Source of the DNA: Streptomyces alkaliterrae
Lineage (GTDB): Bacteria > Actinomycetota > Actinomycetes > Streptomycetales > Streptomycetaceae
Direction: 5' to 3'
NCBI RefSeq assembly: GCF_007097205.2
Contig: NZ_VJYK02000009.1
Coordinates: forward strand, 1-43,202
DNA: 43,202 nt
Below, one piece after another: positions 34,714 to 42,586 of the stretch (positions are counted from its first letter, which is position 1; the number at the start of each line of letters is the position of its first letter). Position numbers and translations under genes: made by a program. Under the pieces are notes generated by a model. It did no database searches and was not told the origin of the DNA. It saw nothing but the letters and a program-made list of their open reading frames with translations.

Positions 34714-36135
34714 TCAGCGCGTCGTGCGTAGGCGGCGCCAGACCGCCTTCGCGGCGTTGTGGCCGGACATTCCGTGGACGCCGGGCCCCGGCCAGGTCGC
34801 GGAGGAGCAGAGGTAGACCGCCGGGTGCGCGGTGGCGTACGGCACCCGCGCGAGGCGCGGGCGCAGCAGCGTCTGGAGGCCCGCGTACGCGCCGCAGGCG
34901 ATGTCGCCGCCGACGTAGTTCGCGTTGCGGGAGGCCAGCTCGGGCGGCCCGGCCGTGGCACGGGCCAGCACCAGGTCGCGGAAGCCCGGCGCGAAGCGTT
35001 CCAGCTGCCGCTCGACGGCCTCGGTCATGTCGCCGCGCCAGCCGTTGGGGGCGTGTCCGTAGGCCCAGAAGACGTGGCGCCCGGTCGGCGCCCTCGTCGG
35101 GTCGACCAAGCTCGGCTGGGAGGTGATCAGGAACGGGACGTCCGGCGCGCGGCGCGCCCGCGCGACGGCGTGCAGCGCCGCGTTGATCTCCCCGCTGGTC
35201 GGTCCGACGTGCACGGTGCCGGCCCGGCGCGCATCGGGCGCGGTCCACGGCACCGGCCCGGACAGCGCGTAGTCGATCTTGAACGCCGAGGGCCCGTACC
35301 GGAACGAGGAGAAGGCGCTGCCGAGGCCCGCGATGCGGGCCAGCGCGGTGGGCGAGGTGTCGAACACGTACGCCCGCGCCGGTGGCAGCTCGTCCAGTCG
35401 GCGCACCTCCACCCCGGTGTGAATGATCCCACCGGCCTCCCGCAGGCAGCCGGCGAGCGCGTCGGAGATCGCCTGCGAGCCGCCGCGCGGCACCGGCCAG
35501 CCGCGCTCGTGCGCGGCGAGCGCGAACACCATGGCGATGCCGCTGGTGGTGAAGGTGGTGGGCGGAGTGATCGCGTGCGCGGCGAGCCCGGCGAACAGCG
35601 CGCGGGCCTTCTCGTCGCGGAACCGCAGGTTCATCCACGCGGCGGGCTGGACGCCGACCATCCCGAAGCGGGCGAACATCAGCGGGTCCCTGGGCAGCCC
35701 GTCCCACGGCACCTTGAAGAAGTCGGCGGCCAGAGTGTCCCAGCGGCCGGTGAAGCGGTCCATCAGCCGCCGGTAGGCGCCCGCGTCCCGGCTGCCGAGC
35801 GACATGGCCGTCTCCCCCACCGTTCTGGCGAGCGTGACCGCGCTGCCGTCCGGGAAGGGGTGCGCCATGGGCAACTCCGGCTGCAGCCAGTGCAGTCCGT
35901 GCCGAGCCAGCGGCAGCTTCGTGAAGGCAGGGGAGCCGATGGCCAGCGGGTGCACGGCCGAGCAGGGGTCGTGCAGGTAGCCGGGAAGCGTCAGTTCCTC
36001 GGTACGGGCTCCCCCGCCTACCGTGCCCAACGCCTCGAACAGTTCCACGCTCAACCCGCGGCGGGCCAACTCTACCGCCGCCGTCAGGCCGTTGGGTCCG
36101 GCGCCGACGACCACCGCGTCACGCGTCCACGGCAC
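34714..36135 (-). CDS. FAD-dependent oxidoreductase, phytoene-desaturase/PYROXD2-like
   Basis: 473 residues. The FAD loop is [20 protein letters not shown], then [19 protein letters not shown], and near the C-terminus [17 protein letters not shown] and [20 protein letters not shown] with the terminal [10 protein letters not shown] helix. This is the carotenoid-desaturase/NAD(P)-FAD oxidoreductase fold. No carotenoid genes lie nearby, so the substrate is unknown; the PYROXD2-like group is often misnamed phytoene dehydrogenase. It follows the inositol-monophosphatase-family gene by 61 bp on the same strand and may be in one transcript with it. Confidence 0.9.
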   Translation of the reverse strand: MPWTRDAVVVGAGPNGLTAAVELARRGLSVELFEALGTVGGGARTEELTLPGYLHDPCSAVHPLAIGSPAFTKLPLARHGLHWLQPELPMAHPFPDGSAVTLARTVGETAMSLGSRDAGAYRRLMDRFTGRWDTLAADFFKVPWDGLPRDPLMFARFGMVGVQPAAWMNLRFRDEKARALFAGLAAHAITPPTTFTTSGIAMVFALAAHERGWPVPRGGSQAISDALAGCLREAGGIIHTGVEVRRLDELPPARAYVFDTSPTALARIAGLGSAFSSFRYGPSAFKIDYALSGPVPWTAPDARRAGTVHVGPTSGEINAALHAVARARRAPDVPFLITSQPSLVDPTRAPTGRHVFWAYGHAPNGWRGDMTEAVERQLERFAPGFRDLVLARATAGPPELASRNANYVGGDIACGAYAGLQTLLRPRLARVPYATAHPAVYLCSSATWPGPGVHGMSGHNAAKAVWRRLRTTR

Positions 36136-36196
36136 TGTGGACCTCCCTCGTCCTCAAGGCTGTCAGGGGCAGGAGCACTCATCCGTCAGTGGCGGC

Positions 36197-37018
36197 TCAG
36201 CCGTCCTCACCCGTCAGCAGGGAGAGGATACGCCGCAGGGTCGACTCGTCGCGGGCGGCGCTGAACGGCAGCGCGTTGTCGCGGTCGATCCGGAACGGCT
36301 CCCCCGTCACCGTGCTCTGGGCGCCGCCGGCCTCGGCGACCAGGAGCAGGCCCGCCGCGTGGTCCCAGGCGGACTCCCAGCAGAAGGCGGTGGCGGCGAC
36401 GTCCCCGGTCGCGACGGCCAGGTACTCCAGTCCCGCCGAGCCGCAGGGGCGTGGCGCGACGCCGGGCACCCGCAGCCGCTCCAGCCGCAGTCGGAACGCC
36501 TCCTCGGTGAAGTCCGGGTGCGAGCAGGCCACTTCCAGTTCCTCGCCCGAGGCGGGCGAGCCGGCGCCGATCCGGTGCCCGTTGAGCCACGCGCCGTGGC
36601 CGAGCCGGGCGGTGGCGAGCTTGTCGAGCACCGGCGCGTACGTCCACGAGCCGAGCAGTTCGCCGTGCCGGGCGAGCGCGACCAGGGTGCAGAAGCCCTC
36701 CTCGCCGCGCACGAACTGCCGGGTGCCGTCGACCGGGTCGACGATCCACACCGGCCGGTCCCCGCGCAGCGCCTCGTACCGGGTCGGGTCGGCGTGCACG
36801 GCCTCCTCGCCGACCACGACGGAACCGGGCAGCAGCGCGGTCAGGGAGGCGGTCAGGTGCTCCTCCGCCCGCCGGTCCGCGACGGTGACCAGGTCGTGCG
36901 GGCCCACCTTCTGGGTGACCTCGTCGGCGTCGAGCCGACGCCAGCGCGGCAGGATCTCCTCCGCGGCGGCCTTCCGTACCGCCTCGGACACCGTCGCCAC
37001 CAGCTCGTCATCGATCAT
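36197..37018 (-). CDS. Inositol monophosphatase family protein (possible histidinol-phosphate phosphatase)
   Basis: 273 residues from ATG 37018 (GTG 37021 directly before it is an alternative). The metal-binding motifs are all present: VVGEEAVHAD (Glu pair), WIVDPVDGTRQF (motif A) and CWESAWDHAAGLLLVAEAGG (motif B). The family removes phosphate from inositol-1-phosphate, histidinol phosphate or adenosine bisphosphate using Mg2+. Actinobacteria carry several paralogues, and specificity cannot be told by eye. Confidence 0.93.
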   Translation of the reverse strand: MIDDELVATVSEAVRKAAAEEILPRWRRLDADEVTQKVGPHDLVTVADRRAEEHLTASLTALLPGSVVVGEEAVHADPTRYEALRGDRPVWIVDPVDGTRQFVRGEEGFCTLVALARHGELLGSWTYAPVLDKLATARLGHGAWLNGHRIGAGSPASGEELEVACSHPDFTEEAFRLRLERLRVPGVAPRPCGSAGLEYLAVATGDVAATAFCWESAWDHAAGLLLVAEAGGAQSTVTGEPFRIDRDNALPFSAARDESTLRRILSLLTGEDG

Positions 37019-37222
37019 CACCCCATCCAAGCACGTGCCACCCACATCAAGGCGTCGAGGGCTGGTCACCCGGTTGTCGGAACCGGCACAGCCGGGAGTC
37101 GGGGCGTCGGCTTTGTTCATGGGTAGCGACAGAAGTCGGACGTCGAGCCGGGGCACGTCCGCGCGGTCCGGGCTCGGAGGCATGGTGGACACGGGCGACG
37201 GCGGAACGGGCGGCGGCCGACG

Positions 37223-37534
37223 GTGGCGGTGCTGACCGGAGCGGGAGTCTCGACCTACTCGGGCATCCCCGACTACCGGGGGCCGGCCTGCCCGAACGCA
37301 AGGCGCCTCGCCCAGGCGGTCGCGGTCGCCCGAGCCTGTGAGGTGTTCCTCGCGGTCGGCACCAGCCTCCAGGTCCAGCCCGCCGCCTCCGTCACGGAGA
37401 TCGCCGCGAGCGAGGGCGCCCGCCTGGTGATCGTCAACGCCGAGCCGGCCCCGTACGACTCGCTCGCCGACGACGTGGTCCGCGAGCCCATCGGCCGCGC
37501 GCTGCCCGCCCTGCTCGCCGAGCTGCGCCGCTGA
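37223..37534 (+). pseudogene. Sirtuin (Sir2 NAD-dependent deacylase) remnant with internal deletion
   Basis: Only 103 residues remain, versus about 240 for a full sirtuin. The N-terminus is the NAD motif VLTGAGVSTYSGIPDYRG and the C-terminus is VAVARACEVFLAVGTSLQVQ through LVIVNAEPAPYDSLADDVV, both typical of actinobacterial Sir2. The middle, which holds the TQNVDGLH motif, the catalytic histidine and the four zinc cysteines, is missing; the join lies around RGPACPNARRLAQ. The frame is kept across the join, so a small protein could still be made, but it cannot be an active deacylase. No clear ribosome site precedes GTG 37223. Confidence 0.85.
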
Positions 37535-37550
37535 CCGCACGGCGGGCGGC

Positions 37551-38573
37551 CTAGGGTCCGTCCGTCAGGGCGGGGATGACCTGAGAGCCGTAGGCGTCGA
37601 TGGTCGGCTCGTTCGCGTCGTGCATGGCGTACACGGCGAACTGGTCGACGCCGAGGTCGCGGAGCGTCTTGAGGCGGTCGATGTGGGCCCCGGCGGGGCC
37701 CAGCAGGCAGAAGCGGTCCACGATCTCGTCGGGGACGAAGTCGGCGGACGGGTTGCCGGCGCGGCCGTGGTGGCTGTAGTCGTAGCCCTGCCGCTGCTTG
37801 ACGTAGCTGGTGAGGACGTCGGGCACCAGGTCGGAGTGCTCGCCGTAGCGGGCGACGAGGTCCGCGACGTGGTTGCCGACCATGCCGCCGAACCAGCGGC
37901 ACTGCGCGCGGGCGTGGGCGAGGGCGTCGGGTGAGTCGTCGGTGGTGACGTAGGCGGGGGCGGCCACGCAGACCGTCACCTCGGAGGGGTCGCGTCCGGC
38001 CGTCCGGGCGGCGTCCCGTACCGACTTGACCATCCATTCGGTGAGGTAGGGGTCGGCCAGTTGGAGGATGAAGCCATCGGCCTTCTGACCGGCGAGAGCG
38101 AGGGCCCTGGGGCCGTAGGCTGCCATCCATACCGGAAGGCGGCCGTTTCTGATCCACGGGATACGGAGGGAGGTGCCGTCCACGACGGCCTCGCGGCCTT
38201 CGGCCAGGTCGCGGATGACGTCGATTGCCTCGCCGAGGCGGGCGAGGGTGTTGGGCTTGCGGCCGGCGACGCGCATCGCGGAGTCGCCGCGGCCGATGCC
38301 GCAGATCGTGCGGTTGCCGAACATGTCGTTGAGGGTGGCGAAGGTGGACGCGGTCACCTCCCAGGCGCGGGTCCCCGGGTTGGTCACCATGGGGCCGACG
38401 TGCAGCTTCGCGGTGTGCTCCAGGATCTGGCTGTGGATGACAAACGGCTCCTGCCACAGGACGGCGGAGTCGAAGGTCCAGCCGTAGCGGAAGCCGTTGC
38501 GTTCCGCGCGGCGCATCAGTCCGACGACCTGGGAGTGCGGCGGGTCGGTCTGCAGGACGAGTCCGAAGTCCAT
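37551..38573 (-). CDS. LLM class F420-dependent oxidoreductase (TIGR03842-like)
   Basis: 340 residues from ATG 38573, with GGAGG at 38583-38587. The bacterial-luciferase-like barrel is seen in FGLVLQTDPPHSQVVGLMRR, YGWTFDSAVLWQEPFV, LHVGPMVTNPGTRAWEVTAS and IGRGDSAMRVAGRKP. The TIGR03842 group is usually found beside hydantoinase/dihydropyrimidinase genes, as here (14-bp gap). F420 use is inferred from the family. It might reduce a pyrimidine ring to feed the dihydropyrimidinase, or hydroxylate or open the ring as the related RutA does for uracil; neither is shown. Confidence 0.9.
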   Translation of the reverse strand: MDFGLVLQTDPPHSQVVGLMRRAERNGFRYGWTFDSAVLWQEPFVIHSQILEHTAKLHVGPMVTNPGTRAWEVTASTFATLNDMFGNRTICGIGRGDSAMRVAGRKPNTLARLGEAIDVIRDLAEGREAVVDGTSLRIPWIRNGRLPVWMAAYGPRALALAGQKADGFILQLADPYLTEWMVKSVRDAARTAGRDPSEVTVCVAAPAYVTTDDSPDALAHARAQCRWFGGMVGNHVADLVARYGEHSDLVPDVLTSYVKQRQGYDYSHHGRAGNPSADFVPDEIVDRFCLLGPAGAHIDRLKTLRDLGVDQFAVYAMHDANEPTIDAYGSQVIPALTDGP

Positions 38574-38587
38574 GGCGGATGGCCTCC

Positions 38588-39994
38588 TCAGCCCAGGTAC
38601 TGGCAGGTGGAGCGCGGGACGAAGGAGCCGTGCCCGGCGTGTCCGACGTACGTCCCGTTCTCGATGACCGGTTCGCCGCGTGAGAGCACGGTCTCGACGC
38701 AGCCGGTGACCGTCTTCCCCTCGTACACCGAGTAGTCCACGTTCATGTGGTGGGTGGCGGCCGACAGGGTCTGGCTGGCCGCCGGGTCGTAGACGACGAC
38801 GTCGGCGTCTGCGCCAGGCGCCAGCGTGCCCTTCCTCGGGTGGAGGCCGAACATCCGGGCGGGGGTGGCGCAGGCGATCTCGATCCAGCGGCGGCGGCTG
38901 ATGTGGCCTTCGACGACGGCCTGGTGGAGCAGGTCCATGCGGTGTTCGACGCCGGGCAGCCCGTTGGGGATCCTGGTGAAGTCGCCCCGACCGAGTTCCT
39001 TCTGTCCTCGGAAGCAGAACGGGCAGTGGTCGGTGGAGACCACCTGGAGGTCGTTGGTCCGCAGGCCCCGCCACAGGGCCGCCTGGTGTTCGCGGGGCCG
39101 CAGCGGGGTGCTGCACACGTACTTGGCGCCCTCGAAACCCGGCTCGGCGAGGTTGTCGGTGGACAGGAACAGGTACTGCGGGCAGGTCTCGCCGAAGACG
39201 GGCAGGCCCTTGTCGCGGGCGGCGGCCAGTTCGGCGACGGCCTCCTCCGCCGAGACGTGCACCACGTACAGGGGTGCGCCGGCGACGCGCGCGAGTTGGA
39301 CGGCCCGGTGTGTCGCCTCCGCCTCCAGCAGCACCCGCCGGACCTCGCCGTGGTACCGGGGGTCGGTCTCGCCTCGGGCGAGGGCCTGCTCGGCGAGCAC
39401 GTCGATGGCGATGCCGTTCTCCGCATGCATCATGACCAACGCGCCGTTGTCGGCGGCGCGTTGCATGGCCCGCAGAATCTGCCCGTCGTCGCTGTAGAAG
39501 ACCCCGGGGTAGGCCATGAACAGCTTGAAGGAGGTGATCCCCTCCCCCACGAGCTGGTCCATCTCCTTCAGGGACGCCTCGGTGACCTCGGAGAGGATCA
39601 TGTGGAACGCGTAGTCCACCGCGCAGCGGCCGGCGGCCTTGGCGTGCCAGGCGTCCAGGCCCTCCCGCAGGGCGTGGCCCCGGCTCTGCACGGCGAAGTC
39701 GACGAGGGTGGTCGTACCGCCCCAGGCGGCGGCCCGGGTGCCGGACTCGAAGGTGTCGGAGGAGAACGTGCCGCCGAAGGGGAAGTCGAGGTGGGTGTGG
39801 ACGTCGACGCCGCCGGGGATCACGTACCGGCCGGTGGCGTCGATCAGCCGGTCGGCGCCGGCGGCGAGGTCCCGGGCGAGCGTGCTCTGCCGGGTCACCA
39901 GGGCGGCGACCCGCTCGCCCTCGATCAGCAGGTCGGCCTCGACCTCGTCGGTGGCGGTGATGACGAGCCCGTTCTGGACGACTGTGCGGCTCAA
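38588..39994 (-). CDS. hydA: Dihydropyrimidinase/hydantoinase
   Basis: 468 residues from a TTG at 39994, chosen because AAGGGAG lies 7 nt upstream and the length then fits the family. Metal ligands are visible: the HxH pair in DVHTHLDFPFGG, the carboxylated Lys in ITSFKLFMAYPG, His in MMHAENG and in LYVVHVSAEEA, and Asp in VVSTDHCPFCFRG. It opens 5,6-dihydrouracil or hydantoin rings to N-carbamoyl amino acids. It shares a transcript with the LLM gene. Its promoter copies the one driving the nitrilase/aminotransferase pair. Confidence 0.95.
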   Translation of the reverse strand: MSRTVVQNGLVITATDEVEADLLIEGERVAALVTRQSTLARDLAAGADRLIDATGRYVIPGGVDVHTHLDFPFGGTFSSDTFESGTRAAAWGGTTTLVDFAVQSRGHALREGLDAWHAKAAGRCAVDYAFHMILSEVTEASLKEMDQLVGEGITSFKLFMAYPGVFYSDDGQILRAMQRAADNGALVMMHAENGIAIDVLAEQALARGETDPRYHGEVRRVLLEAEATHRAVQLARVAGAPLYVVHVSAEEAVAELAAARDKGLPVFGETCPQYLFLSTDNLAEPGFEGAKYVCSTPLRPREHQAALWRGLRTNDLQVVSTDHCPFCFRGQKELGRGDFTRIPNGLPGVEHRMDLLHQAVVEGHISRRRWIEIACATPARMFGLHPRKGTLAPGADADVVVYDPAASQTLSAATHHMNVDYSVYEGKTVTGCVETVLSRGEPVIENGTYVGHAGHGSFVPRSTCQYLG

Positions 39995-40091
39995 CGTCCG
40001 GCTCCCTTCGTCTCCGACGCCGGCCACGCCCGGGTGCGGGCGTGCCCGTGCTGCGTCGGGGCGGCCCGCGTGGGGCCTCCTGCGGTGCGAA

Positions 40092-40123
40092 CGACCGTAA
40101 GGGTTTGTCACCGACCGTGGCAA
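40092..40123 (-). promoter_or_regulatory. Promoter/operator of the dihydropyrimidinase-LLM operon
   Basis: On the minus strand: TTGCCA (40123-40118), an 18-bp spacer and TACGGT (40099-40094). The inverted pair GCCAC-N5-GTGAC lies at 40121-40107. The whole arrangement recurs upstream of the nitrilase gene. Confidence 0.65.
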
Positions 40124-40200
40124 CAGCGTGACCCTGGATGACCGGGACGTGCCGCCGTCTCACCCGAACGGGCGCGGGCCCGGGCGCGGCGTGGCAGGAA

Positions 40201-41532
40201 TCAGACGCGGCCGCCCGCGCGGAGCAGCGCGTCCTCGAGGACGGCGGCGCCCTCCTCGGCCTCGGCGACGGTGAGCGTCATCGGCGGGGCGATCCGCAGC
40301 ACGGAGCCGTCCAGGCCGCCGCGTCCGACGAGCAGTCCGCCCTCGCGCGCCGCCTCCAGCGCCCGGCTCGCCGCCCTGGCGTCGGTCAGCTCCACGCCGA
40401 TCATCAGGCCCCGGCCGCGGACGTCGGTCACCACGTCGAGTCCCGCGGCGATCGCCCGCAGCCGTTCGATGAGCAGACCGCCCACCCGGCGGGCGTTGCC
40501 CTGGAGGTCGTGCTCCAGCAGGTAGGCGAGGTTGGCGTTGCCGGCGGCCATGGTGATCGGGCTGCCGCCGAACGTGGAGATGGAGTTGCCGTCCAGACAG
40601 TTCATGATCTCCGCGCGGGCCACCACACCGCCGATCGACATGCCGTTGCCGATGCCCTTGGCGAAGGTGAGCATGTCCGGTGCACCGGCGGCGGCGTGCG
40701 CCTGCCAGCCCCAGAAGTGGTCGCCGGTGCGGCCCCAGCCGGTCTGCACCTCGTCGCTGATCCACAGGATGCCCTGTTCGTTCAGCACCTCGCGGAACGC
40801 CGCGTACAGGCCGTCGGGCGGCGCGGTGAACCCGCCGACGCCCTGGACGGGTTCGGCGATCAGCGCGGCCACGCCCCGCGCGCCCTGGTTGAGCATGTCC
40901 CGCAGGTCGGCCACGCACTCGGCGACGAACGCCTGGTCGTCCAGCTCGGCGAGCGGGCCGGCGTCCCGCACCGCGCCGTGCACGTACAGCGTCTGGAGGG
41001 CGGAGAGGCTGGTCGGCGACCAGGCTCGGTTGCCGGTGACGCCGACCGTGCTGAAGGACCGCCCGTGGTAGCTGTTGCGCATGGCGAGTACCTGGTTGGA
41101 GCGCCGGTAGGCGGTGGCCAGGAGGAGAGCGGCGTCGTTCGCCTCGGTGCCGGAGGTGGTGAAGAAGACCCGTGCGTCGGGGATGCCGGACAGCGCGGTG
41201 ATCCGCTCGGCCAGCTCGATCATGGGCCGGTTGAGGTAGAGCGTGGAGCTGTGGAGGAGGCGGCCGGCCTGTTCGCTGACGGCCTTGGTGACCTCCGGCA
41301 GCGCGTGGGCGGTCATGGTGGTGAGGATGCCGCCGAAGAAGTCGAGGTAGCGGCGGCCTTCGCCGTCCCAGACGTACCGGCCCTCGCCGTGGGTCAGCTC
41401 CATCGGGCGGTCGTAGTAGAGGGCCAGCCAGTCCGGCATGACGGCGCGGTGCCGGTCGTGCAGGGCGGCGTGTGCACCGGCGGGTGCGCCGGCGTTCGTG
41501 GGGGCGGTGTGCGCGTGCGCGGTGTCGGTCAT
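40201..41532 (-). CDS. Class III aminotransferase (beta-alanine/alanine-glyoxylate type)
   Basis: 443 residues from ATG 41532, overlapping the nitrilase stop (ATGA). Motifs are the phosphate-binding FFTTSGTEANDAALLLA, AMRNSYHGRSFSTVGVTGN, the PLP-binding Asp in LWISDEVQTGWGRTGD and the Schiff-base Lys292 in MLTFAKGIGNGMSIGG. It probably moves the amino group of beta-alanine or 3-aminoisobutyrate to pyruvate or glyoxylate, the step after the nitrilase-family hydrolase. The first 30 or so residues are a Thr/Ala-rich tail. Confidence 0.93.
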   Translation of the reverse strand: MTDTAHAHTAPTNAGAPAGAHAALHDRHRAVMPDWLALYYDRPMELTHGEGRYVWDGEGRRYLDFFGGILTTMTAHALPEVTKAVSEQAGRLLHSSTLYLNRPMIELAERITALSGIPDARVFFTTSGTEANDAALLLATAYRRSNQVLAMRNSYHGRSFSTVGVTGNRAWSPTSLSALQTLYVHGAVRDAGPLAELDDQAFVAECVADLRDMLNQGARGVAALIAEPVQGVGGFTAPPDGLYAAFREVLNEQGILWISDEVQTGWGRTGDHFWGWQAHAAAGAPDMLTFAKGIGNGMSIGGVVARAEIMNCLDGNSISTFGGSPITMAAGNANLAYLLEHDLQGNARRVGGLLIERLRAIAAGLDVVTDVRGRGLMIGVELTDARAASRALEAAREGGLLVGRGGLDGSVLRIAPPMTLTVAEAEEGAAVLEDALLRAGGRV

Positions 41533-42389
41533 GGCTGCACCAGGTTTCCGTAGGCGTCGGGGCGGCGGTCGCGGTAGAAGGCCCACTGGGTGCGCACCTC
41601 GTCGATCAGGTCGAAGTCGAGGTCGCGGACGAGGAGTTGTTCCTCCTTGTCGTCGGCCGGCTCGCCGACGAGGGCGCCGCGCGGGTCGGCGAAGTAGCTT
41701 GTGCCGTAGAAGTCGTTGTCGCCGTACTCCTCGACGCCCACGCGGTTGATGGCGGCGACGAAGTACTGGTTGGCGACGGCCGCCGCGGGCTGCTCCAGCC
41801 GCCACAGGTGGTCGGAGAGGCCGCGCGCGGTGGCGGAGGGGTTGTAGACGAGCTGGGCTCCGGCGAGGCCGAGCGCCCGCCAACCCTCGGGGAAGTGCCG
41901 GTCGTAGCAGATGTAGACGCCGATCCGGCCGACGGCGGTGTCGAACACCGGCCAACCCAGGTTGCCCGGGCGGAAGTAGTACTTCTCCCAGAACCCCTTC
42001 AGCTGCGGGATGTGGTGCTTGCGGTAGGCGCCGAGGACGGTGCCGTCGGCGTCGATCACGACGGCGGTGTTGTAGTAGAGGCCGGGCCCGGCGCTCTCGA
42101 AGATCGGCGCGACGATCACCATCGCCGTCTCCCGGGCGAGTCGGCACATCCGGCGCACGGTGGGGCCGTCCGGCACCGGCTCGGCCCAGCGGTAGTGCTC
42201 GGCCTCCTGCACCTGGCAGAAGTAGGGCGCGTTGAAGACCTCCTGGAAGCCGATCACCCGCGCGCCCTGTTCGGCGGCGCGCCGGGCGTGCGCCTCGTGC
42301 TTGCTGATCATCGACTCGGTGTCGCCGGTCCACGTCGCCTGGACGAGCGCGGCCCGCACCACCGCGCCCTTGCGGTCGGTGTCTGCCAT
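41529..42389 (-). CDS. Nitrilase-superfamily amidohydrolase (beta-ureidopropionase-like)
   Basis: 286 residues. The Glu-Lys-Cys triad is Glu50 (IGFQEVFNAPYF), Lys124 (AYRKHHIPQ) and Cys161 (YICYDRHFPEG). The sequence KGFWEKYYFRPGNLGWPVFD is characteristic of N-carbamoyl-beta-alanine and N-carbamoylputrescine amidohydrolases. It would hydrolyse the N-carbamoyl product of the dihydropyrimidinase to a beta-amino acid, CO2 and ammonia. It is the first gene of the pair with the aminotransferase. Coupling and context favour the pyrimidine-type assignment over polyamine metabolism. Confidence 0.93.
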   Translation of the reverse strand: MADTDRKGAVVRAALVQATWTGDTESMISKHEAHARRAAEQGARVIGFQEVFNAPYFCQVQEAEHYRWAEPVPDGPTVRRMCRLARETAMVIVAPIFESAGPGLYYNTAVVIDADGTVLGAYRKHHIPQLKGFWEKYYFRPGNLGWPVFDTAVGRIGVYICYDRHFPEGWRALGLAGAQLVYNPSATARGLSDHLWRLEQPAAAVANQYFVAAINRVGVEEYGDNDFYGTSYFADPRGALVGEPADDKEEQLLVRDLDFDLIDEVRTQWAFYRDRRPDAYGNLVQP

Positions 42390-42462
42390 GAGCTGCTCCT
42401 TTGCCGGACGTCGGCCTGGCCTCCGGTCCCGTCGTGGCGACAGCGGCCGGCACGGGGACTTG

Positions 42463-42493
42463 CGACCGTAAACCTCGTCACGCTCTGTGGCAA
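42463..42493 (-). promoter_or_regulatory. Promoter/operator of the nitrilase-aminotransferase operon
   Basis: On the minus strand: TTGCCA (42493-42488), a 17-bp spacer and TACGGT (42470-42465), with GCCAC-N5-GTGAC at 42491-42477 and the shared TTACGGTCG block. This nearly duplicates the promoter at 40092-40123. Confidence 0.65.
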
Positions 42494-42586
42494 GCGAATC
42501 GGCACAACGTCACGTCGCGGGGGCGCGTTCGGCTCGAGCCCGCGCACGCCCGGCCGTTGTCGGGGCCGGGCCGCCGAGGGTGACGC

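Noticed and set aside
34714..36135. Carotenoid biosynthesis suggested by the phytoene-desaturase-like flavoprotein
   Set aside because: No phytoene synthase, cyclase or GGPP synthase gene lies nearby; the PYROXD2-like group is commonly misnamed.
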